Shown here one piece after another: positions 12,721 to 31,500 of a stretch of DNA of 64,000 nucleotides (position 1 is its first letter; each line of letters starts with the position of its first letter). The position numbers and the translations under genes are program-made. Under the pieces are notes generated by a model that worked only from the letters and a program-made list of their open reading frames with translations, made no database searches and was not told the DNA's origin. Source of the stretch: Talinum fruticosum (Eukaryota; Streptophyta; Magnoliopsida; Caryophyllales; Talinaceae); assembly GCA_021018815.1 (NCBI GenBank), contig JAITYX010000017.1, forward strand, positions 4,154,001 to 4,218,000. The letters are read 5' to 3'.

Positions 12721-14459
12721 ATGGCTTCTTGTCTCTCCCTCCCCCTCACCTTCTCCCTCCTCTTCTCGCTCCTCTCACTCTCCTCCGCCACCGCCTCCGA
12801 CGACCTCCTCATCCGCGAAGTCGTCACCGAGGACCTCGACCACCTCCTCCTGAACGCCGAGCATCACTTCTCTCTCTTCAAATCAAAGTACGGTAAGAAA
12901 TACGCATCTCAGTCGGAGCACGACTTCCGATTCACAACCTTCAAGGCCAATCTCCGGCGAGCGAAGCGCCACCAGGAGCTCGACCCTCCGCCGTCCACGG
13001 CGTCACAAAATTCTCCGATCTCAGTCCCAAGGAGTTCCGACAACACCTCCTCGGACTAAATGGAGGAAACAAAAGCTTCGCCTCCCCGACGATGCCAATA
13101 AGGCGCCGGTTTTGCCGACGGACGATCTCCCTCAGAATTTTGACTGGCGCGATCATGGAGCCGTCACTGGAGTTAAGGATCAGGTATCGATTTCGGGTTC
13201 TTTCGATGATTTTTTTTTTTTGTTTCTAACTGCAATTCATTCTCTGTTTTGATTTTTTTAAAAAAGATATATCTGAAATTCTTGATTCTCATATTGTGAA
13301 ATCATGCGATGTAATAGTTGAATTGAATTCAGTTCGCTTTCGATTTTAAAAATTAGAATGGAATCTGCCGGAACATATATAAATATTTTTGAGTAATATT
13401 CTCTGTTTTAAAAGAAAATCTGAGAATGAAGTAACAAAAAAATCCTACTCGGTCTATTTTAATTTTTAAAAATTTATTCTATTTTTATGGTCTTTTCTTT
13501 TTCTTCAAAATTCATCTCGTATTATGTCATATTAGTCTGTTCACAAATTCGAATTCATAATATAACTGAGAAAAGGGATCATTATTGTGGTTGATTCAGC
13601 TTAACTCTTGTATGCTTGACTTTGCTTCTATTGAGGGTTTTGTCATTAATAAATTATTTGATGGCGCATAAAATTATTTTTTAGTTAAATCTGAAACGAT
13701 TTGTGATTTTGGGCGTATTAAGTAAAATTAGTTGTTTCAGTAATGGTTAACCTGTTTTAGTAGTTGTTAGTCTGTTTTATTAGCGATTAGTCATTCATCG
13801 ACTAGTGGTTAGTGGTTAGATGTTTAACTAATGATTTGAGATAAGTGTGTTTGGTAATAGTAACTGTTTAAGTAGCAGATTTGTATAAAGGCTATGTTCG
13901 GCAAAGTTAGTCTGTTTTAGTAGTGGTTAGTTGTTGAACAAGTCTGTTAGTCTGTTTTACTAACTCGTTAGTCGTTAGATACTTAGTGGTTAGTGGTTAG
14001 TTGTGAAACTAGTGTTTTAAATTAGCGAGTGTTCGGTGCAACTAGTCGTTGAGATAACCGATTAATGTAAAATGACCAAAAAGGACATGTATTTTTCTTT
14101 GCTTTTTTAAATTTCTTTTTGGTTATTTTTTTATCCTTATATTAGTCAACTTAAATTATCCACTAGATATTTCTATTAATAATTAACTTAGCACATTTTA
14201 TTATGAAAATTGTATAACAAGTTTGGGTATGACTTTTTCAATGTCACATATATTTGAAGAATCTTAATGGATGTGATGTGTATTTTTATTTTAAAATCAA
14301 ACTAATTAATTTTTGTAAGGATATTAAGCATAATAGTAATCACTAATTTCATATACTATAAAAAATTTGCTAGTTGAATAAAAAAAAGTCCACAATCATA
14401 TATTACTATTAATAACATGTTTATTATAAATCAATGTCTGCAAAACTAGAGTACATCAC

Positions 14460-15948
14460 CTACGATACCACAATGAAGCAGACTATCCTATTCCGAATAT
14501 CTTTCATCTCATTTGATCTTTGGTGAAGATTTTCTTTACTTGTAGAAATATCCTCATAAAGCTCATCAGTAGGAATAAAATTTGGATGTTGATCTAATAC
14601 TTGAAAAATTTGGGTCGCTTTGTGAGTTGATTCGAATATAATTATGTAGTGCAAATGTCGCCACTATAATATGTATCTCGCGTGTCAACACTCGTATTGT
14701 TGCATTTTGTTAAGTATCTTCCACCTTTACTTTAGCACTCCAAAGGATCTCTCGATACAACTTCTTAGGGACGAATATGCACGATTGAAAGCCTCTTGAG
14801 TAGTTTGAGGAGGTTCCCTTTGAAATTGTGATTGATGATATCTCAACTTTGGATAAGGTACTAAGTAACCTTGCCTATCGGGGTATCCTTTATCTACTAG
14901 ATAGTACTTACCTAAATAAATGTACAAACATAAAATGTTTATTTCACACAACATAAATGAAAATGAATTTAAATGATATCAAACATACCTTCCGGTGGCT
15001 TAGGAAACTTCATTTCGGGGTTTCAAGTGCATGAATAAAAACTCGAGTATCATGTGCGGAACTTTCCCAACCAGCTGAGATAAATGTGAAACACATGTCA
15101 AAGTCACATGCAGCCATAATATTGAATGTAGGAATGTCTTTTCTTCCTCTATAAGGTAATTGATCGGACTCGAGAATACATGCCGCCACATGTGTACCAT
15201 CTATACATCCAATACAATCCCGTAATAAATATTCAAATGAATAAAGTTAAATATATAAGTTAAGTCTCTCATACACAAAGCGTGTAATACCATTTATACT
15301 ATTATTTTTTACTAAACAAAATTATTACCTTAAAATAAGGCATATACCTCTCATCATTAGCTATTTGAGATGGTATATTTTCGAAGTGTGCATCCTTTGG
15401 CTTTATTATATCATGTGCTAGACACTTACGATTTCGATTTGAGACCGCATTAAGAACTTCATGAAAAGCTCTACTAATGCTGTCACCTGATCGTTGGAAA
15501 CGTTCTTTAAGAACTCTATTTGAAACACCTATGGCAAGAGTGTATAAAAAATACCGACTTTTTCAATAATCGACATATTACTACTTGCTTTTAGCCTATA
15601 TTTTGATGATAGTTCCTTGCACAACTTCATGAACAAGTGAGGCTCCATTCTAAAGGCATTAACACATCGAATGGGATGGCCATTAAGTACTTCTTTCATC
15701 CATTCTTCTCCTGTTAAGATGGAAGTCATGCATGGTTCCTTATAAATATACTTATAATAATACATGGATATTAACGTTGTTGTGCACATGGTCATAATCC
15801 AAAATGGAAGCTTCCATTCTTCGTAAGGATCCATTATAGACCTAGCATTCATAAGATATAAGAAAATTTTATTATAAAAACCAATTAAAGTAGATGCAAA
15901 AATTGCAAATATATAATACCAAATTCTACATAATAAAAAATAGTTCAA
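14460..15948 (-). pseudogene. Harbinger transposase (DDE_Tnp_4 family), degraded
   Basis: Read on the minus strand, a first block (15948-15529) carries the N-terminal part with GHPIRCVNAFRMEPHLFMKL and LSSKYRL. A second block (about 15230-15020) reads GCIDGTHVAA, PYRGRKDIPTFNIMAACDFD and SAGWESSAHDTRVF, giving the first two catalytic Asp. A third block (14954-14727) reads YYLVDKGYPDRQGYLVPY and AFNRAYSSLRSCIERSFGVLK, which contains the likely third acidic residue. The last block (about 14654-14560) matches the family's C-terminal tail. Stops and frame changes separate the blocks, and AT-rich inserts that may be decayed introns lie between them. The enzyme is therefore not made from this copy as it stands. 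Confidence 0.85.
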
Positions 15949-16125
15949 TTTGAGTTGATAATTTCGAAGAATTATGGACCTAGTTCATACATTTCTCATC
16001 ACTAACGAATTTAACTATAAAATTTATTTATTTGGAAAAAATTGTAGAAAATTCACTAGGGAACAATAAAATGAAAAATAAAAGTTCGACGAAAAAAAAA
16101 ACAAATGGAAAATGAAAGCATATGA

Positions 16126-17241
16126 TCACTTGGCTTTGTCTTTCATGGCATACATATATTGTAACCATTGTATCCTACTTGTATCATCACCCAAATTAAT
16201 AAAAATTTCTCTCCTTATTGAGTCTTCAAGCAAATAAATGGCATAGCCCCACAATTCACTTCCTTGTGCTAAAGTACCATTATTTACCATGCTCCTAATA
16301 ATTTCCATTGAAGTAGCAACGAGTAGCTGTTGATCGTTGGAGACCTCCAATGCTTGGGATACTATTGTTAATATCTCTACACATTGTCACCATGTTAGAA
16401 ATTTGGCTAGACAACATAGCAGAACCTCTATATTGCCTCCCTTTTCGATTTATTTGCATAGAATTATTTTTTAAAGTAGTTCTTTGGTTCTTTTTCTTGG
16501 ATGTTTGGGTGACACCATTCCCTCCTTCATTTGTTATTGGTCCGTCACCTATTACTACACCTTCGTTTGGGATGCCAACTTGTTGAACAAAATCTCTCAT
16601 GAAGGTTTCCTCGTCCATTAACGCCTCTTCAAGATACGAGTTATTATTGTGAACATTATACACTTCTAAATTTCCTTCCTCATGAACACTATCAGCATCC
16701 TCATTACTCGTCATCGTTATCGTTTTCAACATTGATAATTGGAGGAGGCTCCATTGAAGGTGTATAGACATTTTTTCCAATGAGCATAAGAATCCCCAAA
16801 TAGTTGATCCCACTTATCTTCAAGAAATGAGGTCACACCCTTATCACGAAATTTATTATATTTCGCATTTTCCTACAAAATAAAATAAAATTATCATGAT
16901 ATTCAAATATAGTCAGCTTTATCTAAATGGAAACCCTTTGTATTCATAACCTACCTCCCCCTCCCCTCTCCAAACATAGAGTTAGAACTAACCTTATTCT
17001 TTTTCTCCCACCATTCATTTGAAGCGTCGATCTTTCCCGAGATAGGATCCCAACCTAAACCGAGTTTCGACGTTCTCAATTGTTTCCATAAACGCCAATC
17101 TCTCCTCATTGAATCATGTTTATACTTACAACTTTTGTGATCACATGAACGCCCAATTTTTTTCGACATCTTTTTGAATCTCTTTCCAATTGTAAAATTG
17201 TGCTCGTCCATATTTTTCAATGAATTGAAGACAAGCATCAC
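16126..17241 (-). pseudogene. Harbinger Myb/SANT-like DNA-binding partner protein, degraded
   Basis: The minus-strand blocks are 17241-16951 and 16813-16126. The first has the Myb/SANT-like core WRLWKQLRTSKLGLGWDP, followed by IDASNEWWEKK, the typical C-terminal half of this domain in plant Harbinger ORF1 proteins. The second continues with an acidic and Asn-rich linker and a Lys/Arg patch (SKKKNQRTTLKN) before a conserved C-terminal segment about SMEIIRSMVNNGTLAQGSELW. Frame changes near 16300 and 16900 break it. It lies upstream of, and on the same strand as, the transposase, as expected for a two-gene Harbinger element. Confidence 0.75.
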
Positions 17242-17662
17242 ATAAGATGATCATCTCTTGCAAAGTCCAGTGGAGCTCTCTTTGGTCCCACCCTTCTTAC
17301 TAGAGGATGCCATAGCACTTGATATAGCTATAAAAATTAATAATTTCAGTCTTTATCATAATTTTAGTTTAGGACCACTATTTTCGTTTCTTTGACTAGT
17401 ATATTTATGGCACACAAGAATTTCAACAAAAAGTCTCATACAAATATGTCTACGCCAAAGAAAAAAAATATATGTTTATGGAAATAGGTAAAGGCATAAT
17501 ATTTATACTCGTATATTTATGGCAAACACTCATTTATAATAATTTCATTAACCACTTTACAAACCTTTTTAAATCTCTTAACCTAGTTTGATTATTCATA
17601 CTGTAGGAAACTTGTTATAATCAAGCATACTCTACTTCCGAAGCTTTTTAATTTAGGAAAAT

Positions 17663-18119
<457 letters not shown>

Positions 18120-18469
18120 AAGCCTCATAACTTTAATGAAAATAAAAAATTCAATAAAAATTATTGTTCACTTTAAATCGGAAAGGGTAAGTTTTATTTT
18201 ATTTTCATTCAAAAGAAGTTTCAAGCAAAACTAAATTTTATTAAATGCTCAAGTCACAAAATCATATATTATTTCAATTAATAGTACAATATTGGATGTG
18301 TTGCCTACTAATCTCAGCTCCATTAATCGTGCAACCAAATACTAATAGGTAACTCAACTATGCAATAAATAACTATACCATGCCTTATCTTGTCATCTTT
18401 CCGACAGAGCATTGATAAAAGAGCATTGATTATCGGAGCATGCTTTCTAATCCCTAGACTCGGCTTCAG

Positions 18470-19020
18470 TCTTTATTACTTTTCTTCTCTCACCCCTACA
18501 CTCAGCTGCAGTCTCTATCTCACTTTCTTCCCCATCTCTATCTCTCGGTCCCTTGCTCCCTCACTGTCCGCCACTCTCTCGGCACTCTGCTGCAACCTCA
18601 CCGTCTTCTTCCTCGTTCTCGCTATTAGCTCTCACTCCGGTTGTCCAGCTCCCTCACCGTCTCTCACTCTCACTTGGTCTCTCCCAGCTCCCTCACTATC
18701 TCTCGGTCTCTCACTCCCTGCTCTGTTATCTCTCACCCTCGCTGTCTTCTTCTTCCTCGCTCTCTCTATCGGCTCCCTCACCGTTTCTCACTCTCACTTG
18801 GTCTCTCCTAACTCCCTCACCGTTTCTCACTCTCACTTGGTCTCTCCCAACTCCCTCACTGTCTCTCACTCTCTCGCTCCTCGCTCTGTTATCTTTCACC
18901 CTCGCTGTCCCTCAATCTCGCTTGGTCTCTCGGCTCCCTCATTGTCTCTCACTCTCTCGCTCCCTGCTCTGTTAACTCTCACTCTCGCTGTCCTTCTCAA
19001 TCTCGCTTGGTCTCTCCCTC
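18470..19020. repeat. CT-rich minisatellite block
   Basis: This is degenerate CT-rich DNA. A clear 39-bp unit, starting CTCCCTCACCGTTTCTCACT, repeats at 18773-18811 and 18812-18850 with a diverged third copy after it. Longer near-repeats (CTCGCTTGGTCTCTC) recur at about 18910 and 19000. The long Ser/Leu open frame at 18390-19118 is not a gene. Confidence 0.8.
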
Positions 19021-20570
19021 GTCCATGGTTCTATGGAGAATTTTTTAATCGGCAAACAACACTAATATCTCAAATCATCGGACTTTACATTCAATCGAGA
19101 GAAAAAGAAGAGAATTAAATCCATTCAGAGAAGAACAATGGGTATAATGGTGGCCACATAAAAGCAAAAGAAGAAATCGGTACTCGAAGAGTAGCAAATT
19201 ATCAATGGATTTTCAAGATTTAACAATACTCGTTGATGACTCCTCCACTGGTAACTTATCTCACCTCACTGAATCTCTCCGTCTCGAGTACTTTGTTTAG
19301 GGTTTTATGAAATTAGCAGAAGTTGGACTTAATAAATGGAGAGGATTCTGCGTTGGATATGAAGGGAATGGAGTTGGAGTTGGGTTTGGAAACAAATTTC
19401 TTTGATTGTTTGGTGAGAGTCGATCTAGCTTATGTAACCGAGCTTAGTGTGAAAAGAAAAATTATTTGAAGGGTAAGGCTTGTAATTTTGATGAAATGAC
19501 AAGGTTATATTCGGAATAAATTAGAACATCCGTGTAGCGTTTTCGAAACGTTAATTACGGTAGCGTTTGCAAAACACTCGCTCTAACCACTAACAGCTAC
19601 CTTAAACACTAACTTGCGAAACAGTCAAAATTTATGTGAAGTAGTGTTTTGAGATGAGTGAAACTCTAAACACTACCTAAAACTCTATTACCGAACATAG
19701 CCAAAATGACTTAAAAGACATAATTGATAAAAGATTTTAAAAAATAAAAAGGAGAATTTTAGAAATTATGTGCAAATACTAGGTAGTGTTTTTGAAAACG
19801 TTACTTGGAGCAGCTTTTCAAAAACACTACCTAATACTCTACTCACTATGTCAAACACTACTTTGCCGAACACTTATATTTTTAAATAAGTAATATTTTA
19901 CATCCTCCAAAACACTAATCATCGCCTCAAACGCTACTCGTCAAACACACCCTTTGTCTTTAAGAGCTGAGAGCTCTATCCTCCATGGATTGCTTGACAT
20001 AATACTTTAGAGGATGAACCTGTGTATCTCTTATTTGTGAGATCATTATGATCAACTGTGTTTCATAATTTCATTTTTTTCTTGGCTATATCTTGTATGC
20101 TTGACTTTATTTTTATTGATTGCTAGTTGTGTGGACTTTATTTTTGTTGGGTATATTTTTGGTAGTAGTTTTGTGGACAGTTCTTTTCACATAGATCTTA
20201 TCTAAGGGAAGTTATTGTGCTAGTATAGTATTGAACTCGATGTTAAGTAAATACGAATTTTTAAAAAATAACGTGTACCCAATTTTTGCATACATAATGC
20301 ACTTGTAAGTCTTTTAAAACTATTAATCATACACGAGTACACAGAGATCTCCTTTTTTTAAAAAAGGAAAAAAACTCTTTATTCTCATTAGATTTGTATG
20401 TCGATATTCTAACTTGTTATATCAAAACTATAAAGAATATTAATTATTATTTGGAACATATTTTCCATACAAATAGATTTGAAGTCCCTCCAACTTATGC
20501 TGACTATTGACCTGTTCCATTCATATGTATACATTCTTAAATTCTAAGACTTATTCTATGAAAAATTTAG

Positions 20571-20702
<132 letters not shown>

Positions 20703-23340
20703 TAATTTGCAGTATATGCTTATGATTCTCAATATTTATATCATTAACATAAGTCTATTATGTTAATATGACATAATTTGAAAGAAAAAAATCTAAAAAA
20801 AATCATCACAGGGGTGAGTTTTGAAATACTAAAATAAAATAATACTTACAATAACTTGAATTTACAATTGGAATACCTGATATAATTTGTATATAATCCT
20901 TAGCCTGATTTTATCAACATTTTCAATCTCTTTCCAATTTTTAATTCCACATATTCATGCTATAATTGATCTTGTCCATTGTATATGTACGATGAAGATT
21001 TCATGTTATCTTCAACGCTACATGATCCTACATTGGTTATAAAATAATCAGGTCATGATGTATCTAATATTTTTATTTCATGACGTGCCCCCTTCAAATG
21101 GGAAACTCAGTATTCCGCGAACGAAGGTGTGATTTTGTCCAAATGACAAAATGCCCTTCAAGGAGTAGGTGGCAATATTTTTACTGCTTGCATTATTTTC
21201 TGTTCCAAGTAAATTATTATTATTCATGGAGTTGGAGATTATAACATCCAAACAGCTTGCCATCACGGCATTGACCAATCTGGCTGCATTATTTTTTGTT
21301 CCCTTATTAAATTATTATTCATTTTTGTTGGTCTACTTTTTACTTCAACTACTCACTAATGACATGAGAATGCAGCTAGGGTTGGTTTGAGAGGGGCGTA
21401 AAATAGAGGAGTGAGAGTAAGAAAGGGTAAAAGTTCATTATAGGAAGGCTCAAACTTAAACTTGTTGAATAGATATTTTATTGAAAAATACGAATATAAG
21501 ATCTCTTATAACGTTCTTATACCAAAATTATGGTTATTGTTGTAAAAAAGCAACATGGAATGTTGATAAATATGAATTGTTTGGTAATGAGTTTCCTTGC
21601 AGTGTGATCCAGATGGATTTGGTGAATGTGACAATGGGTGCTACGGAGGATACATGAACAATGCCTTCGAGTACATACATACTCAAGGCAGGGGAGTTCA
21701 ACTAGAGCAAGATTACTCTTACCGTGACTATGATTGTGACAAGTGCAAATTTGACAAAACCAAGATTGCTGTCTCAGTCGCCAATTTTAGTGTCATTTCC
21801 GCTGATGAAGACCAAATTGCTGCTAACTTGGTCAAGAATGGCCCTCTTGCAGGTATATACTCAGACATCTGAGATTCCATAAACACGACATTAGAGACAT
21901 CTGAGAATGCCCTCTTGCACGTATAATTCAAAATTTAACATTGGTTATACTGGAGCCATTATGTATTTTTTCCTCAATCATAAATTGAGAAATGTCCAAA
22001 AAGACATACAAAATAATAGCTATTAGGTACATCACTGTAATATAGCTACTAAATCCAAACACGTCAAGCATATAAAGATATCACACGATTAAAAAGATTA
22101 AGCTTGTCTCTCCTACTCTGAGCTCTTTTCTAAACTCCCAATTATCCTCCTTATTGTAAAAAGGAGTCATTATATATATGATTAGTTTTTTTAAAAATGC
22201 TTCTATATACACTTTTTTTCCGAGGAATGACCAAAATTTGATAACCTCGGTCCCAGTGTATTGGATCTTGTCATTATTACACACCTAATTTAAGTTTTTT
22301 TTTTTTTATTGAAGAAGAACAATATTGAAAATTTTTTAAAACTAGTAATATTAACACATATGCATATATCTATGGTTTGTGGTTGAGATAAAGTAATATA
22401 ATTTTGCCATAGTCTAAACATGTTTAGCCTTTTGTTGGTTGCAGTGGGAATAAATGCAATTTTTATGCAAACATACAAAAGTGGAGTATCCTGCCCATAT
22501 ATCTGCCCAAAGGGTGATATAAACCATGGTGTTCTTTTGGTTTGGCTATGGGTCTGCTGGTTATGTTCCTACCCATTTCAAGAAGATGAATTATTGGATC
22601 ATAAAGAATTCATGGGGTGAAAACTGGGGAGAGAGTGGGTATTACAAAATATGCAGAGGCCCAAATGTTTGTGGTGTGGACTCCATGGTCTCTTCTGTTG
22701 CTGTTGTCAATACACTCAAGACTACCCAACAAGATTGAGACTAAGCTGCTCAAGTTATAAGGATCAAACTAATGATATGCTTGAAACTTGTGAGAGTTAA
22801 CCATGAGTTTCAATTATATCAAATAATTTATTCGGGATGGAGGGAGTCACATGTTATTACAATCTTAACAACAATTATTAATTTAGTGTAAGTTATAATT
22901 ATATATACCTATGTAAAATTTAAGAATTTCGGTAAATAATTAAACATTTAGATTAAAATTGTACATATTGAACAACTCAATTAGTCAATATTTGCGTTCA
23001 ATCATTATCATGGCAACTTCTTGTGTAACAAAGAACATGCACAAGTTAAATTAAATTTAATACAAGTCTAAAAAAATGTGACTTCAAATCCTTGACAATT
23101 GACAATAGACAATAATTATCGAAGTAATTTTGGAGAATTTATCTTCAATCTTTCGAATTCTAACTTTTAAAAGAGGTATCTTGGCAGCGACAGGATGTCA
23201 AATATCAATAGACTTTACGTTCAACTCGTAAAACCCTTCGCTCTCCTAGCCTGCTAAGCGCATATGTTGGCCTGCATAGGACCAACTGAATCCTCTAAAT
23301 CCTCTATCTCAAGGAAAACTTAATTGACCAACTAATCCAG

Positions 23341-23490
23341 GAGGAGGAAAGCATGCCTAGGCCCAAAGCCATCATTCCCTTCACTTCTAATGAATTGCAA
23401 GCAAAGTGCTCCTCCCCAAGTTTGAACCTGGATGGTGTGCATGAGAGGCAAGCAAGATACCAATTGAGCTATTACCCTTTTGGTACATAT
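23341..23490 (-). mobile_element. tRNA-derived SINE remnant
   Basis: Read on the minus strand, the sequence contains TAGCTCAATTGGTATCTTGC (box A-like) and, about 40 bp on, CAGGTTCAAACTTGGGGAGG (box B-like). This is the RNA polymerase III promoter layout of plant SINEs. It does not fold into a proper tRNA, as judged by eye. Confidence 0.5.
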
Positions 23491-24128
23491 GAGTTCACTC
23501 ATCATATCCATATAGAAAATAAACTCGACTTCTTAGATAAAAGAAGCAAACGGAAAGAAAGGCTTGTTCGATGCCCTAATAGTGCAATACTTATATCATA
23601 AATTTAGAATTATATACTTGTTGACTTATCACATTAAGGGGAAGGAAAATATAATTTTTTAAAAAGGAAGGCCATTAAATTGAGAATGGGTTTTTAAAGA
23701 ATAAAATATATTATTATATATAATAGTTCAAATTTATAGAAATAAAACTAGCATATAATTTGTACAAGTGGTATATGTTTGTTTAGGCAGGGGCCAACTT
23801 ATCATTTCTTTTTAAAGAAAAATTAAAAAGAAGAAGATTGATGTGAATGGAGAGGAAAAGATGATACATAGATGCAATGCTGGTTGTCTTGTTGAATGAT
23901 GGTTGCCGTTGAAAGAATTACAGTTTTACCCCTAAATTTTCATTAAAAAAAAAAAACAAAATACAATCAAGAACCTGGCCGCATTTTCGTCTAATGGTGA
24001 CCCAATTAGACTTCTGCCCATGGGCCCATATGTAATTTCAGTATCAAAAACATTCCCAATTTGATGCTCATTTCAGGTTCCAAATTGAACCTACCCGCCT
24101 ATCCAAATCAAATTATATCTTTGACTTT

Positions 24129-24984
24129 GGCTCTGTTTGGCAATTAATTATTATCTATTGGTTGTTAGCTGTTAGTTGTTTATATTAGTCGTTAGCTGTT
24201 TGTATTAACTTTTTGTGTTAATTGATTGTATTAGTTGTTTCAAATAAAAGTGTTTGGTAAACTTAATCTGTTTTCAACAAAGCTATTTGATAAAATTACT
24301 TTTTTACCCGTGATTTTTATTAATTGAATATTTGTATTTTTGTTTCATCATGATAAATAAACATATAAATGACCACTTAAATTTGATATTTATTATTAGG
24401 TTATATTATTTTGTTTATTGTTAACCCAAATTTTTTTAGTGATAACTAAATTATCTAAAAAAATGACCATTCAATAGATGATATTAATATCTAGTGTCGT
24501 GAGATTAATAATCCCATTGTTATTTATTCCAAGCAAATTTGTAGGTCAAATAAATAATTTTACTAAGTTCATTCTTAATATTATTCCCAACTAAATTGGG
24601 TCACCAACTAGCGAGAATATGTGAATTTTGTGACTAATATCAAATTAGATATTTTTATAAATTTCTATACTAGTCAAAATGGATGACAAAAATAAGATCA
24701 AACTTATATAAAATTACAATTAATGGACTTTAATGGAAGATGACAATTAATGTAATTATGATAAATTTTTGGTTAATAAAGCCATTTAATAAGTAAGGTT
24801 CAAAAAGTCATTCTAAAACCCACTCAAGATAACTTCTACAAAATGGCTTTTTGGGACCAAAAGTCATTTCAAGAAGTCAAATCACTAAACAACCCATATA
24901 CCTGTTTGAGTCAACAGTCAAACTATTCCAAAAAGCCATTTTGGATGAAAAAGTCAATAAAAAAGGCAACATCAAAACAAGGCC
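24129..24984. mobile_element. Tourist/Harbinger-like MITE (candidate)
   Basis: The left end reads GGCTCTGTTTGG; the reverse complement of the right end reads GGCCTTGTTTTG. TTT lies on both outer sides (24126-24128, 24985-24987). The inner left side has repeated GTTAGCTGTTAGTTG motifs like those at the ends of the Harbinger element in the protease intron. It is non-coding. Confidence 0.4.
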
Positions 24985-25975
24985 TTTATCTCGTATAAGT
25001 TAATTAGATCTTGGCTATACGAGTTTTTGGTAAGTTGTCTATGATTATTAGATTAAATTTTCTAATGTGAACTCTACCTTCCTTATTTAAAATGAATAAC
25101 ACAACTCATATATGTCTACAGTTTGTCGTAAATGAGACTACATTACGAAACCGTCATTTTTTCTACTTTTTATCCAATATCACATCCATTGTTCATTATA
25201 ATTTATTATATGGTACTATTACCTAAATTTAAATTGTCATAAGTAAAGGATATATTTACAATAATTAATAACATGTATTTATAATAATTAATATGAGTAC
25301 AGCTTGAACATATGGTGCCCGAGCTTATTGCTTAGCCTTCTCAACTACTTGGACTCTAATTGGACGAGTCGCAATGTTTTTAGTAAAGGAAATAGAGTCG
25401 AATTTGGAAGTAACGACTCCTTTAGCGCTCTTTGAGGGCATAATTAAGAGAAATTTTTAAGTATCATTTACACATTTTTGAAATAATAAACAAAAAAATT
25501 GGTATATTTTTAACAAATTATCATAAAAATTTATTATGAAACAACAATTTCTAATCACATACATTTTATTTAGAAACAGTTTTACTATAATTTATATTTA
25601 GACGATTTAATCAAACTATTTAAAAATAATCTTTGTACTTGTATTAGTTGACTATTTAATAGGTAATTTTTTTTAATTCAAATGAACCTATTTAAAATAA
25701 TAAGATAAGAAAAAAAATAGAGAAAATATGCGTATAGTTTCATACAAACCCGATCAAATTAATAAACGTTATCGTTTCTCCACGATCCCAAGAAACCAAA
25801 AATCTTATTAATATTATTTTGTGACGTATCTAATATTCAACGGGACACGTGTCAAGATCGCAGCGGCTGAATCTCACACCTTCGTCCATCTTCTTGGCTT
25901 TTGCAGCCAATTTTAACCCCACAAGCGTCCACTCTTCTCTGTTCATCAGTCCACCAAACATTCCCTCCCATTCCA

Positions 25976-30675
<4,700 letters not shown>

Positions 30676-31500
30676 AGACCACCCAGCAAGACTGAGGTGA
30701 CATTCGTGTTTTCGCTGTAGTATTTGTAGGATGGTGTCTCATGTATATATACATGTATGAATTCTGCAGTTCAATTTGCAGTAATTCTCTGGTGCAAGCT
30801 ATTTGCCGTAGCTGTGTAAGGTTTAGGAGTCTCAGTAATTGCTATGACTAGCAATCAGGACTGGAACACTCTATGTATCAAAGTACTGATTTAATAGTAT
30901 ATCATATATATTTATGCAAATCGTTTTTTTCTTTGATAGAATATTTATGCAACTCTTGGCTTTGAACTTTCTGGTATTTATTTTCTCATTGGTACCAAGT
31001 AAAAAAGAAAAATCAAACAGAGGCGTGATGTATTGATATAAGAATAGACTAGGCAAATGAATTGGCCTTATTTTAGATGGGGTTACAACACATCAACTTA
31101 GGTTTGAGTTATGTTCTAGTTGTCTTGTTTAGAAAATACTGCCAATCAGATTTTGGCTAAGACAGAAGTCTTAATCCTACTTTTGAATCCCTGTCTCCCT
31201 CTGCATAATAATTGGAACTTTTTTTGTGATCAATGTATTATAGTGTCCTTTATGACTATTCTAAATCCTTCTCCCAAAAAAAAGAAATTTAGGAACTACT
31301 AGTTATATATAGTTTCGTTAGTTTCAAGTTAATTTGCCTTAATCTTGTGTTTGGCTTCAGATATTAGGAGATCCACTTTTAGAAATGGATACCAATTAGT
31401 CTTGGCCTAATGGTCAATATTGATTTTTGGGCACATTATATCCCTAATTCGCTTTCTCCTTTTTTTCTATTGTATTGTAACTATATTATATTATTTTTTA
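30676..31500. other. 3' flank of protease copy 2 and intergenic DNA
   Basis: The first 200 bp is probably the 3' untranslated region, with TATATATACATGTATG near 30743. No further gene or RNA is visible. Confidence 0.4.

Larger units (their letters stand above)
22739..25975. other. spacer between the two RD19-type genes
   Basis: No gene is seen beyond the SINE and MITE noted separately. It includes the 3' flank of copy 1 and the upstream region of copy 2. A lone ATGGAGGGAGT near 22838 resembles one Stowaway end. No TATA box is clear before 25976. Confidence 0.4.

Noticed and set aside
18390..19118. 242-codon Ser/Leu/Pro open frame
   Set aside because: It lies in CT-rich minisatellite DNA, with overlapping open frames and no conserved motif.
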